Part shown: positions 34,319 through 42,658 of the stretch, piece after piece
How positions within the stretch are numbered: the first letter of the stretch is position 1
How the letters are laid out: each line of letters starts with the position of its first letter
Assembly (NCBI GenBank): GCA_050301795.1
Contig: JBNKZU010000007.1
Coordinates: 11,646-75,645, forward strand
Direction of reading: 5' to 3'
Origin: JBNKZU01 sp050301795
Lineage (GTDB): Bacteria; Pseudomonadota; Gammaproteobacteria; Thiohalomonadales; Thiohalomonadaceae
DNA: 64,000 nt
Made by a program: the position numbers and the translations under genes
The notes under the pieces: model-generated
The model's input: the letters and a program-made list of their open reading frames with translations, nothing else
What the model was told of the DNA's origin: nothing
The model's database searches: none

Positions 34319-36844
34319 TTACTTCTGATGTAGCGGTCTTACCTTGATCATTAATAGCGGCAGCAGCGTCATATTTGCAATCAAGGCCGCTACCATTGCA
34401 AAGCCGGTTAACAGACCGAAGTAGATGGTCGGAATAAAGTTGGAGAAGGCCAGAATAGAAAAGCCGAGGGTGATTGTAATGGATGTGTAATACATCGCCC
34501 GACCTATACTGTTATGGCTTCGACGTGCCGCAGCCCAGTAATCCCCATCAACCTGATACTCTTCCCGGAAACGGTGGGTATAGTGAATAGAGTTATCCAC
34601 CGCAATACCGATACAGATTGCGGCAATAGTAATGGTCATCATATCCAGCGGGATATGTGCCAGCCCCATTAATCCCATGACCATGGCGGCTGCAAGCAGG
34701 TTCGGCACAATCGCTATGATGGCAATAAGGGTGTTTCTAAACAGCACTGCAAACATCAGCATAATCGCAACAAACACAAAACCGATGGTGAGAATCTGGG
34801 AGTTAAACAGGCTTTGTAGCATGTTGTTATAGAGCACCACCATTCCGGTGACATGAACCTGCTCTTCTTTCAGTCCAAGTTCCTGTGTCAGATGTTGCTT
34901 GATGTTGGTGAGTAGCTCTTCACGTTTTAAGGTTGCATCGGACTCAAAGACGCGAATGCTAAAACGGAGTTGATTACCATCCTCAGACATGTAAGGGGTA
35001 ATGAGGACATCTTTAATATCTTCTGGGAGTCGCTTATAAAGAACGGATAGTTGCAGATCGTCGTTTGCAATTGCGGGGTCAAGACTTTCAACAACGCGCA
35101 TGGTTGTGGTTATGGAGATCACCTTTCCGGTTTGCGGCAAGCTATCCAGATAGTCATGAATCTCTGCCACTTTATCCAGCATGTAGGTATTAAACCAGTA
35201 ACTGGTTCCAGTGATGCCACCGGCATCGTCGCCTTCGGAGCCGCCAAAGAGATCTTCAAGGAGTTCATCATCTTCATTCGTTGCGTCGGAGTTACGGTTA
35301 CTATCCGCATTCATTTCATCGAAGAAGCTTTGAGGAGCATCAATAACCACATCAAGCGGTGTTGTTCCTCCGAGTTTGCGATCAATTAGCTCCATACCCT
35401 GATAGATTTCGGTCGTATCTTTGTAGTAGTCGATAAATCGATTCTCAACAGTAAGCATGGAAATACCGATACCACTCACAATCGCCAGGATTAAGAAGAT
35501 AACGAGTATTGAGTTGTTAAACCGCTCATTAATATCTGCAAAGAATTGAGTGATGTAGCGTGTGAGATCACTATCGTTTCCGCTGGGTTGCTCTGTCTTG
35601 AGCATCATCAGTGCTGCAGGGAAGAAGGTGAAGGTGATCACCTGAGCGATAATGATGCCGATCACCATCATCCACCCAAAATCGATAACCGGACGAATTC
35701 CGCTAATGATTAACGATGCAAACGCAACCATGGTGGTCAACGAGGTATAGAGACAGGGAATAAATTTACTTTGAACGGTCTCTAAAAGCAGATCTCGTTG
35801 TTCCCGATCCGGGTTCTGTTTTAACAACTCACGATATTTCACGATGAGGTGAACCATCAGTGACAAGGTCAGGATGAGTAGCAGCGATATAAAGTTGGAT
35901 GAAACGACGGTTGCCGGCCAGTCAAGTAGTCCGAGTGTTCCGACCATCGCGACACCTGCGGCGATGCAGGTGAGCATTGAGAGCAGTACCCAACGAGGTC
36001 TTCCGAAGATAATCAGAAGTATGATGACCAAAAAGGCAAAAACACCGACACCGAAGGTTGTGAGGTCGTGACGGACAAAGTCGATGGAGTCACTCGCAAT
36101 CATCGGTACACCGCCAAGGTATAGCTGAGCATGATCCTTGTGCTGAGCCATGATTGCGCGAACAGTGGCAATGTCTTCGGTCTGTTGATCCTGGAGTGAT
36201 GCGCTATAGGCATCATACTCAGCACTGACTTTTGCCAGTTGTTGTGTCTCATCAGGAGAGAGTTTCTGTTTTAACTCTTTGGCGCGCAGTGCATTTCGCT
36301 CGTTTTGCAAACGGGTATAGGTTTTGTCGCGTTTAAACAATACCTGTATTGCAGTCGTACTACTGTCGGGACTGATAATCAGGTTTTGGTACAGTGGACT
36401 TTCCTGAAACTCTTTACGAGCCATCTCCCGATCTACCTTCGGGCTAGTGAGTGTGATAACGCCCTCAGCAAGGTCATCCAGCCCAATCGGCGGACTTTTA
36501 ATAAGCGGAACGTCCAGAAGAGAGGTGACCGACTCTACCCGTGGAATGGCAGCAAGATCGTCGCGAAGCTGCTGTAGATCCTGAAGGACTTCATCGCTAA
36601 ACAGATCAGATTCAGGTGTATAGGTAATGACCAGATAGTCATCAGAGCCATAGACCGCTTTAATCGCTCGGTAGTATTTGAGTGATGTATCATTCTCCAG
36701 AACCAGAGTATCGGCAGAGGCATCAAGTCGGAACTGGGTTGAATAGAATCCAAGTAATACAATGATTAACGATGAGATTATCAGCGTCAGTATCGGGTGG
36801 CCGAGAATAATCCGGTTGTATGCTTTTACATAAGTAGACGACAT
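34319..36844 (-). CDS. RND-superfamily (MMPL-type) transporter
   Basis: 841 residues with about 12 membrane helices in two repeats. One helix lies near the N-terminus (ILTLIISSLIIVLLGFY), followed by a large periplasmic domain, five helices, a second periplasmic domain and the last group. Stretches such as GVGVFAFLVIILLIIFG and MTITIAAICIGIAVDNSIHYTHRFREEY (Asp and His in a membrane helix, proton-relay type) mark the MMPL family. It has an acidic, low-complexity stretch around NRNSDATNEDDELLEDLFGG. Such proteins export lipids, hopanoids or hydrophobic drugs; the substrate here is unknown. It stands alone. Confidence 0.85.
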   Translation of the reverse strand: MSSTYVKAYNRIILGHPILTLIISSLIIVLLGFYSTQFRLDASADTLVLENDTSLKYYRAIKAVYGSDDYLVITYTPESDLFSDEVLQDLQQLRDDLAAIPRVESVTSLLDVPLIKSPPIGLDDLAEGVITLTSPKVDREMARKEFQESPLYQNLIISPDSSTTAIQVLFKRDKTYTRLQNERNALRAKELKQKLSPDETQQLAKVSAEYDAYSASLQDQQTEDIATVRAIMAQHKDHAQLYLGGVPMIASDSIDFVRHDLTTFGVGVFAFLVIILLIIFGRPRWVLLSMLTCIAAGVAMVGTLGLLDWPATVVSSNFISLLLILTLSLMVHLIVKYRELLKQNPDREQRDLLLETVQSKFIPCLYTSLTTMVAFASLIISGIRPVIDFGWMMVIGIIIAQVITFTFFPAALMMLKTEQPSGNDSDLTRYITQFFADINERFNNSILVIFLILAIVSGIGISMLTVENRFIDYYKDTTEIYQGMELIDRKLGGTTPLDVVIDAPQSFFDEMNADSNRNSDATNEDDELLEDLFGGSEGDDAGGITGTSYWFNTYMLDKVAEIHDYLDSLPQTGKVISITTTMRVVESLDPAIANDDLQLSVLYKRLPEDIKDVLITPYMSEDGNQLRFSIRVFESDATLKREELLTNIKQHLTQELGLKEEQVHVTGMVVLYNNMLQSLFNSQILTIGFVFVAIMLMFAVLFRNTLIAIIAIVPNLLAAAMVMGLMGLAHIPLDMMTITIAAICIGIAVDNSIHYTHRFREEYQVDGDYWAAARRSHNSIGRAMYYTSITITLGFSILAFSNFIPTIYFGLLTGFAMVAALIANMTLLPLLMIKVRPLHQK

Positions 36845-36944
36845 TTCTATCCTTATTGATTGTCAGTTATTCAATATCAGTTGCTAAGTCTATCGCGATT
36901 CTAATCAGTCGCCAAAACTGTTTCTGATGGGTCGTTCAAGGTTT

Positions 36945-38063
36945 TTAACAACGATGGGCACGGCTTAAATAGGTTGGGGTCTGCATTTCACGAAGCCGGC
37001 TGATGGTGCGTTCAAACTCAAATGTCAGGCGTTCACCTTTATAGAGATGCTCAGGTTCGCATGCCGCAGAGATCACAACCTTAACGTGGCGATCATAAAA
37101 CTCATCCATTAAAAAGATAAATCGACGGGTTCGGTCATCACGGTTTGCATAGAGTTGTGGAATATCAGAGATAAAAACAGTGTGATGACGTCGCGCCACG
37201 GTAATATAGTCAGTCTGGCTTCGTGGCGGACCACACAGCGCATCAAAATCAAACCAAATCAGACCGCTGGCACGCCGACGATATGGGATTTTTCGTCCCA
37301 TGATTGCAATACCACCATCATCGTCGTTCTTTTCAGTTGAAAGACGTTCGAACTCAGTGTTGAGATTGTTGTCAACATCGGTGCTCAGCGGGCAGTGATA
37401 GAGTGTCAGGCTCTCAAGCAGACGGCGTCGATAATCAACATCACCATTGAGATGGTAAACCGCGCAATTTTGAATCAGTAACTCTATTGCCGGAAGAAAG
37501 CTGTCACGCTGAATGCCGTATTGATAGAGGTCTGATGGGTGCTTGTTTGAGGTGGTGATTAATACAATCCCTTCTTTAAACAGCGACTGAAGCAATCCGG
37601 CGAGAATCATAGCATCACCAATATCGATAACATTGAATTCATCAAGACAGATTAGGTCGACATCTTCAGCAAATCGTTTTGCGACCACCTTTAAAGGCTC
37701 GCTTTTACCTTTAATGCTTAACAGCTCCATGTGCACCAACTGCATAAACTCATGAAAGTGATAGCGCTTCGCAATGCCCTTTTCGAGAGATTCATAAAAG
37801 ATATCCATCATCCATGTCTTTCCTCGTCCAACCTCACCCCAGAGATAGAGTCCACGTGGAATATGGACAGGGCGCAGCTTAAAGAGGCGATCCAGCCAGG
37901 AGGCGCGATTCGTCTTCAGCTCTCTTTCAATCCGATCAAACTCAGGAAGTAGGTTTAATTGCGCATCGTCAGGGATAATTTCGTATTTGGCGGTTAGCGC
38001 CTTAAAGTGATCAGAAAATGACATAGGTGAGTTGTAATTATGACTATTTGAATGGAACTTCAT
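36945..38063 (-). CDS. zapE: Cell division protein ZapE (AFG1-like ATPase)
   Basis: 372 residues of the AFG1/ZapE P-loop ATPase family. Walker A is GEVGRGKT (76-83) after RGLYLWG; Walker B is LICLDEFNVIDIGDAMIL; the family pattern YHFHEFMQLVH also appears, as does ITTSNKHPSDLYQYGIQRDSFLPAI. ZapE interacts with FtsZ and helps septation under low-oxygen or heat stress in E. coli. ATG 38063 is used; ATG 38024 (MSFSDHF) is an alternative, neither having a good ribosome site. It is monocistronic. Confidence 0.93.
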   Translation of the reverse strand: MKFHSNSHNYNSPMSFSDHFKALTAKYEIIPDDAQLNLLPEFDRIERELKTNRASWLDRLFKLRPVHIPRGLYLWGEVGRGKTWMMDIFYESLEKGIAKRYHFHEFMQLVHMELLSIKGKSEPLKVVAKRFAEDVDLICLDEFNVIDIGDAMILAGLLQSLFKEGIVLITTSNKHPSDLYQYGIQRDSFLPAIELLIQNCAVYHLNGDVDYRRRLLESLTLYHCPLSTDVDNNLNTEFERLSTEKNDDDGGIAIMGRKIPYRRRASGLIWFDFDALCGPPRSQTDYITVARRHHTVFISDIPQLYANRDDRTRRFIFLMDEFYDRHVKVVISAACEPEHLYKGERLTFEFERTISRLREMQTPTYLSRAHRC

Positions 38064-38194
38064 AGGATAAACTGGGTTATGCCCTGAATAAAGGTGAATC
38101 TTGAGTCATCACCTTGAGAACGCATAATCTACACTCATCTAACTGTGAGTCTTATGTCTAACGGAATACCATCTATGGTAATGTGGCGACAAGT

Positions 38195-38419
38195 ATGAGC
38201 ATCTGGATAGATATGGAAACAGAAGAACTAATTGAAATTCACCAACGCCTCTATGAGCTGAAAGAGGAGCATCGTGATTTAGATGATGCAATTAACGCAA
38301 TGATGGCCAATCCCTATATCGATCAACTCCAACTGCGCCGGATGAAGAAGCGTAAGCTCATGATTAAAGACAATATTGAGCGTCTTGAAAGCAAATTGAT
38401 TCCAGATCTGAACGCATAG
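38195..38419 (+). CDS. DUF465 (YdcH) family small protein
   Basis: 74 residues, highly charged and helical. The pattern LYELKEEHRDLDDAINAMMANPYIDQLQLRRMKKRKLMIKDNIERLESKL is the DUF465 signature, a short coiled-coil hairpin. Function is unknown, although these small proteins are common in Proteobacteria. ATG 38195 is preferred; GTG 38183 adds four residues and no ribosome site supports it. Confidence 0.85.
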   Translation: MSIWIDMETEELIEIHQRLYELKEEHRDLDDAINAMMANPYIDQLQLRRMKKRKLMIKDNIERLESKLIPDLNA

Positions 38420-38504
38420 CCAGACCTGTTTGAGTGTTGAATTCTGCAAATGATCCCATAGATTCAGGGTCTTATATTATTTGCTACAAAAGGATAAATA
38501 ATCG

Positions 38505-38900
38505 ATGTATGGCTTTACTGTAACCCTTAAATGTAGTTTTGACGATGCTGTGATACGCACAACAGAGGCACTAAAGAGTGAAGGCTTTGGTGTTTTGACC
38601 GAGATTGATGTGCAAAAGACGCTTAAGGCAAAAATTGGCGTCGACAAAAGACCCTATAAAATCCTTGGGGCATGTAATCCAGGATTGGCAAATCAGGCCA
38701 TTAGCGCAGAACCAGACATTGGGCTTCTGCTACCCTGCAATGTAGTTGTACGTGAGGATGATCATGGCGATGTTGTGGTAGGATTTATGGATCCTGAAGC
38801 TGTGCTGGGGCTGGTGCAACGCGAGGAACTAGCTACACTTGGTTCACAGGTGAAACAAAAAATGATAACCGTCAGTAAGAAGCTGGCTACAGAGTCGTAA
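38505..38900 (+). CDS. DUF302 domain protein
   Basis: 131 residues. TTEALKSEGFGVLTEIDVQKTLKAKIG, YKILGACNPGLANQAI and IGLLLPCNVVVRE are hallmarks of DUF302, a cytoplasmic beta/alpha fold of unknown role. Two Cys (GACNP and LPCNV) are usual in the family. AAGGA is about 10 bases before ATG 38505. It precedes the Met-rich periplasmic protein by 31 bases and may share its transcript, possibly linking both to metal or redox stress. Confidence 0.88.
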   Translation: MYGFTVTLKCSFDDAVIRTTEALKSEGFGVLTEIDVQKTLKAKIGVDKRPYKILGACNPGLANQAISAEPDIGLLLPCNVVVREDDHGDVVVGFMDPEAVLGLVQREELATLGSQVKQKMITVSKKLATES

Positions 38901-38931
38901 TAAACAGACCAATCCAAACGGAGGGAGAAGC

Positions 38932-39576
38932 GTGTCGATGAAAACAATTAAAACAATTCTAATAGCCACAATCATTGGCTCAGGTGTGGCCGTAGCAGAA
39001 ACAGGTAATCCCGAGCCTCAAGTACAACCTCAAACCAGCCCAATGATGGCGCCAGGATACGGTGCTCCAATGGGGCAACATCCGATGATGGGTCAGCGTA
39101 TGCGACCTGGGCCAGTAAATCCGATGGGTTCTGGTTATGGCGGGCCTATGGGGTCGGGGATGGGACAGAAGCCGATGATGGGACCCGGGATGATGGGGCC
39201 TGGCCCGTTTGCGGGTATCGAGTTTGATCAGAAGCAGAAAAAGATGATTGATGATCTCATGGAGAAAGAGCGCAGGGCTCACCAATCTCGAATGGCCAAG
39301 ATGCAGCAAACACAACAGAAACTGCAGGAGCTATATCAAGCTGATAAGTGGAATGTTGAAGAGATCTCCAAGGTCTATGACATGATGTACAAGGAGCAAC
39401 GTAAAACGGTTGAAGCGATGGCAAAGGCAAGAAATGAAGTGTTTGACTTAATGACCAAGGAACAGCGTGAACAGTTTGCAACGATGCGTGAACAGCGCCA
39501 GAAGATGATGGCAGAGCGTCGTCAGCGTATGCAGGAGTATCGGCAGCCAAGCTACAAACAGGCTCCTAATCCATAG
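38932..39576 (+). CDS. Met/Pro/Gly-rich periplasmic Spy/CpxP-like protein
   Basis: About 214 residues with a signal peptide (TIKTILIATIIGSGVAVAE). Residues about 35-95 form a low-complexity stretch made of MGQ, PMMG, GPM and GSGM units, rich in Met and able to bind copper. The rest is helical and highly charged, with an LTxxQ-like motif (LMTKEQREQF), the Spy/CpxP mark. Spy is an ATP-independent periplasmic chaperone; CpxP represses the Cpx envelope response. GTG 38932 or ATG 38938 may be the start; GGAGGGAG precedes both. A terminator follows at 39606. The copper link is an inference from composition and from copA 5 kb away. Confidence 0.78.
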   Translation: MSMKTIKTILIATIIGSGVAVAETGNPEPQVQPQTSPMMAPGYGAPMGQHPMMGQRMRPGPVNPMGSGYGGPMGSGMGQKPMMGPGMMGPGPFAGIEFDQKQKKMIDDLMEKERRAHQSRMAKMQQTQQKLQELYQADKWNVEEISKVYDMMYKEQRKTVEAMAKARNEVFDLMTKEQREQFATMREQRQKMMAERRQRMQEYRQPSYKQAPNP

Positions 39577-39605
39577 AATATGATCTAAAAAAGGATCAGC
39601 AGTTT

Positions 39606-39628
39606 GACCCGCCTCTGGCGGGTCTTTT
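39606..39628 (+). terminator. Rho-independent terminator
   Basis: Stem GACCCGCC / GGCGGGTC with a 3-base loop TCT followed by TTTT. It follows the Spy-like gene by 30 bases and ends 20 bases before the dioxygenase start. Confidence 0.85.
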
Positions 39629-39647
39629 ATATCAAAACGAGGTTGAG

Positions 39648-40541
39648 GTGACAGATTTAACTCATAACCCATTTGTATTGGAAAACAGCGATTCATTTAA
39701 TCGTTGGAGTGACGAAAAGTTATCCCAATATCCGTCAACGATTGGTGACATCGTGGTTGAGGTCTCAAATCCGAAGGCACTACGCCAAAGTGAAATTGAG
39801 GCACTGCAACAACGTATCAATCGCTGCAACATGGCAATCTATGCAGCACCGAATTTTACCGAGGCTGATAAGGCTATTCCACAAGCGATTGCCTTACAGT
39901 TTGGTCTGACACATCTTGATAGCAACTTTCTTGCAGATGATGATGGCATCTCATCGTTAACAGTGAATCCTGAAGGCGAACACCCCAACTATATCCCTTA
40001 TACCAATCGGCCGATTAACTGGCATACCGACGGTTATTACAACACCGATGAAAAGCAGATCCGTGGAATGGTGCTTCACTGTGTTCAACCCTCTGAAGAG
40101 GGGGGAGAGAATGATCTACTGGACCATGAACTCCTCTATCTCTTTCTACGGCAGCAGGAGCCGGAGATCATTCGCTCGCTAATGACTGATGATGTCATGG
40201 TCATTCCTCCCGGAACTGATGGTGAAGGGAATGCTCGTGGTGAGTCCAGGGGGCCGGTTTTTTCAATAAACAAACAAAGCGGAACTTTACACATGCGCTA
40301 TACCGCACGTAAACGCAACATTGTTTGGAAGAGTGATGAAGGGAGTAAGATGGCAGTTGATGCCATTAACCGTTTTCTGTCGTCTGATTCGTCCTATATC
40401 TATCATGGTCGACTTGAGAGCGGGATGGGTTTGATCTGCAACAACGTCCTTCATACTCGTTCTGGTTTTTCGAATTCACCCGATAAACCTGGACGGTTGC
40501 TCTATCGAGCCAGATATTTTGATCGAATCATTCAGCGTTAG
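39648..40541 (+). CDS. TauD/TfdA-family Fe(II)/2-oxoglutarate dioxygenase
   Basis: 297 residues. The iron-binding His-x-Asp is in INWHTDGYY and the distal His in NNVLHTRSGF; Arg in RLLYRARYF could bind 2-oxoglutarate. This is the TauD/TfdA fold. The start is GTG 39648 following GAGG. The substrate is unknown; no sulfonate transport gene is near, so taurine is not implied. The 24-base gap to the hemerythrin gene allows one transcript, but the terminator upstream separates it from the Spy-like gene. Confidence 0.85.
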   Translation: MTDLTHNPFVLENSDSFNRWSDEKLSQYPSTIGDIVVEVSNPKALRQSEIEALQQRINRCNMAIYAAPNFTEADKAIPQAIALQFGLTHLDSNFLADDDGISSLTVNPEGEHPNYIPYTNRPINWHTDGYYNTDEKQIRGMVLHCVQPSEEGGENDLLDHELLYLFLRQQEPEIIRSLMTDDVMVIPPGTDGEGNARGESRGPVFSINKQSGTLHMRYTARKRNIVWKSDEGSKMAVDAINRFLSSDSSYIYHGRLESGMGLICNNVLHTRSGFSNSPDKPGRLLYRARYFDRIIQR

Positions 40542-40565
40542 CGAAAAGATATCTTCGGAGGCAAT

Positions 40566-41009
40566 ATGACGATAACTGAATTTATGAGTGGAGATCACAA
40601 ACGCTGTGATCAACTCTTTGCCGATGCAGAAGCGGCCGTTGATTGTGGTGATTGGGATTCAGCCAGGCAGACAGTCACGGACTTTCTTAACGCCATGGAG
40701 GAGCACTTCTTAATGGAGGAGGAGACGCTGTTCCCACAGTTTGAATCGGCAAGTGGAAATGAAACAGGACCAACTCAAGTGATGCGACACGAACACCGGC
40801 AGATGCGCCAACTTCTGGCACAGATGCAGCAGGGTTTAGAGAGAAAAGCGAGTGATCACTTCTTTGGAACCTCAGAAACATTGCTGATACTTATGCAACA
40901 ACACAACCTGAAAGAGGAGCAGATCCTCTATCCAATGACCGAGCGTTTTCTTCAGAGCAAGAGCACGATCAATAGTATGAAAGGTCATAGCAGCTTTTAT
41001 GACGAATGA
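40566..41009 (+). CDS. Hemerythrin (HHE) domain protein
   Basis: 147 residues with a four-helix hemerythrin domain. Iron-ligand residues: His in SGDHKRCDQLF, MEEHFLMEEETLFPQF (His and two Glu), MRHEHRQMRQLL and MQQHNLKEEQILYPM. Such proteins carry a diiron centre and bind oxygen or nitric oxide. The following gene overlaps by 11 bases and encodes a DUF2249 protein, and then comes a polytopic membrane protein; similar groups occur with nitric-oxide detoxification genes. Confidence 0.9.
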   Translation: MTITEFMSGDHKRCDQLFADAEAAVDCGDWDSARQTVTDFLNAMEEHFLMEEETLFPQFESASGNETGPTQVMRHEHRQMRQLLAQMQQGLERKASDHFFGTSETLLILMQQHNLKEEQILYPMTERFLQSKSTINSMKGHSSFYDE

Positions 41010-41283
41010 GCGTCGTTTGGATGTGAGTGACTTAGCAGCACCAGAACCGCTGGTCGAGAGTATTCGCGCACTGGGATCACTGCGGCCAGGTGAGTGGCTT
41101 CATCTCTATCATCGGATGAAGCCGTGTAAGCTATACGACTTTATGCATAAGCAGGGGTTCAAGAGCATTACCTGTGAAGGTGAAACCATTGCATGTGAGG
41201 TTTTTATCTGGCGTGACGGCGATGATAAGGCCTCCGAATCAGCAACATCGGCTGCAAGCAAACTGATACCTTGGAATGATTAA
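40999..41283 (+). CDS. DUF2249 domain protein
   Basis: 94 residues. The pattern LDVSDLAAPEPLVESIRALGSLRPGEWLHLYHRMKPCKLYDFMHKQGF is DUF2249, a small TusA-like fold often found with hemerythrin and NO-related genes. It is short and cytoplasmic. ATG 40999 overlaps the hemerythrin gene by 11 bases, and the next gene starts immediately after its stop, so all three are coupled. Confidence 0.88.
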   Translation: MTNERRLDVSDLAAPEPLVESIRALGSLRPGEWLHLYHRMKPCKLYDFMHKQGFKSITCEGETIACEVFIWRDGDDKASESATSAASKLIPWND

Positions 41284-42576
41284 ATGAACTACTCAATGCT
41301 GTCTCTGACACAATCACCGCCGATATCTGTACCGATACGTTTTTTTCTAACCGCGCCGCTATTTGGAATGGCTGCTGCAATAATCATGATTCTAAATGGT
41401 GACCAGCTCTTTATCTCTCGCTGGAATCCTGAATTATTGGCAATGGTGCATTCAATTACGGTTGGTTTTTTGGGAATGGTGATGATAGGTGCGATGCAAC
41501 AACTGTTGCCTGTACTGGTTGGCGTACCAGTGATCGCTCCAAAAGTAAGTAGTATCGGACTCCATCTGTTGTTAACCAGCGGAGTCGGGGTATTGGTTTA
41601 CGCCTTCTATTTTGGCAATGCTTTAGGCTTTCAGATCGCAACACTGTTGATTGGGCTGGCGCTACTGTGGTTTATAACTATATCGCTGAATTCAATATTA
41701 CTATCACCCTCAAAACATGACACGATTATCTCTATGGCGCTGTCGATTATCGGCCTGATATTGACCTTTGCCATCATTGCGTCATTACTCTACGCCCTTA
41801 GATGGCATATCCCACTCGCACACCCGCTGACCGATCTCCATATGATGTGGGGCTTTTATGGTTGGGTGTTAATGCTGATGATCGGGGTCGCTTATCAAGT
41901 TGTGCCAATGTTCCAGATTACGCCGGAATATGCACCAATCCTTCGAAAATATCTGGGCTGGGTACTCTTTGGCGAGTTAATGGTCTGGAGTCTTCAGCGT
42001 TGGTTATCTAAAGGAGGGTTGGGGTTCTATTCGCTTGAGGTGATTGTTTCGCTCTTTATCGGCGTGACAGTGATCTATTTTGCATGGTCAACCATACGAT
42101 TGCAGGCGCAACGTCGCCGACGATTGCCTGATGTAACGCTTCATTTCTGGCAAATGGCAATGGTGTCTCTCGCCTTTTCTGTGTTGTGCTGGGGAATACA
42201 CTATTTTAATCAATCACTGCCCTGGGCGAGTTTTGCTTCGGCGCTGTTTTTAGCAGGATTTGCGATATCGGCTATCTCGGGGATGCTTTACAAAATCATT
42301 CCATTTTTGATCTGGCTCCATCTGAATAACCAGATACAGGAGCGGGGCGGTGATACAAGCGCAACCCCGAATATGAAACAGATTATTCCTGACAGCTATG
42401 CAAGAAAGCACTACTACCTGCATCAGGTATCGTTAGTGACATTACTGATTGCTATTGCCGGAGTTGAGGGCGCAACACTTGTCACCGGAGTGCTGTGGTT
42501 GCTCAGTTTTATGGCATTGCTGGTGAATATAGCGGTGGCTTTGAACTGCTATCGCAAAACCAATATCGCGTTATAA
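41284..42576 (+). CDS. Polytopic membrane protein, putative NO-related (NnrS/heme-copper-like)
   Basis: 430 residues with about 12 hydrophobic helices. Conserved-looking His in helices include MVHSITVGFLGMVMIGAMQQLLPVL and HPLTDLHMMWGFYGWVLMLMIGVAYQVVPMF, reminiscent of heme-copper-oxidase-like or NnrS membrane proteins. It has no periplasmic domain of note. It begins right after the DUF2249 stop and is the last gene of the hemerythrin operon. A heme protein acting in nitric-oxide tolerance fits the neighbours; sequence alone does not prove it. Confidence 0.6.
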   Translation: MNYSMLSLTQSPPISVPIRFFLTAPLFGMAAAIIMILNGDQLFISRWNPELLAMVHSITVGFLGMVMIGAMQQLLPVLVGVPVIAPKVSSIGLHLLLTSGVGVLVYAFYFGNALGFQIATLLIGLALLWFITISLNSILLSPSKHDTIISMALSIIGLILTFAIIASLLYALRWHIPLAHPLTDLHMMWGFYGWVLMLMIGVAYQVVPMFQITPEYAPILRKYLGWVLFGELMVWSLQRWLSKGGLGFYSLEVIVSLFIGVTVIYFAWSTIRLQAQRRRRLPDVTLHFWQMAMVSLAFSVLCWGIHYFNQSLPWASFASALFLAGFAISAISGMLYKIIPFLIWLHLNNQIQERGGDTSATPNMKQIIPDSYARKHYYLHQVSLVTLLIAIAGVEGATLVTGVLWLLSFMALLVNIAVALNCYRKTNIAL

Positions 42577-42618
42577 AACGCAGGATAAACTGAAAAAGGT
42601 TCGCTTTACCTATTTCAA

Positions 42619-42645
42619 CACACCCCACAATAGATGTAGGGTGTG
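42619..42645. terminator. Hairpin between convergent genes
   Basis: CACACCC (42619-42625) and GGGTGTG (42639-42645) pair around a 13-base loop, between the membrane protein and the flavoenzyme gene, which converge. There is no T-run on either side, so two-way termination is only probable. Confidence 0.4.
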
Positions 42646-42658
42646 CTGAGGACAATGA

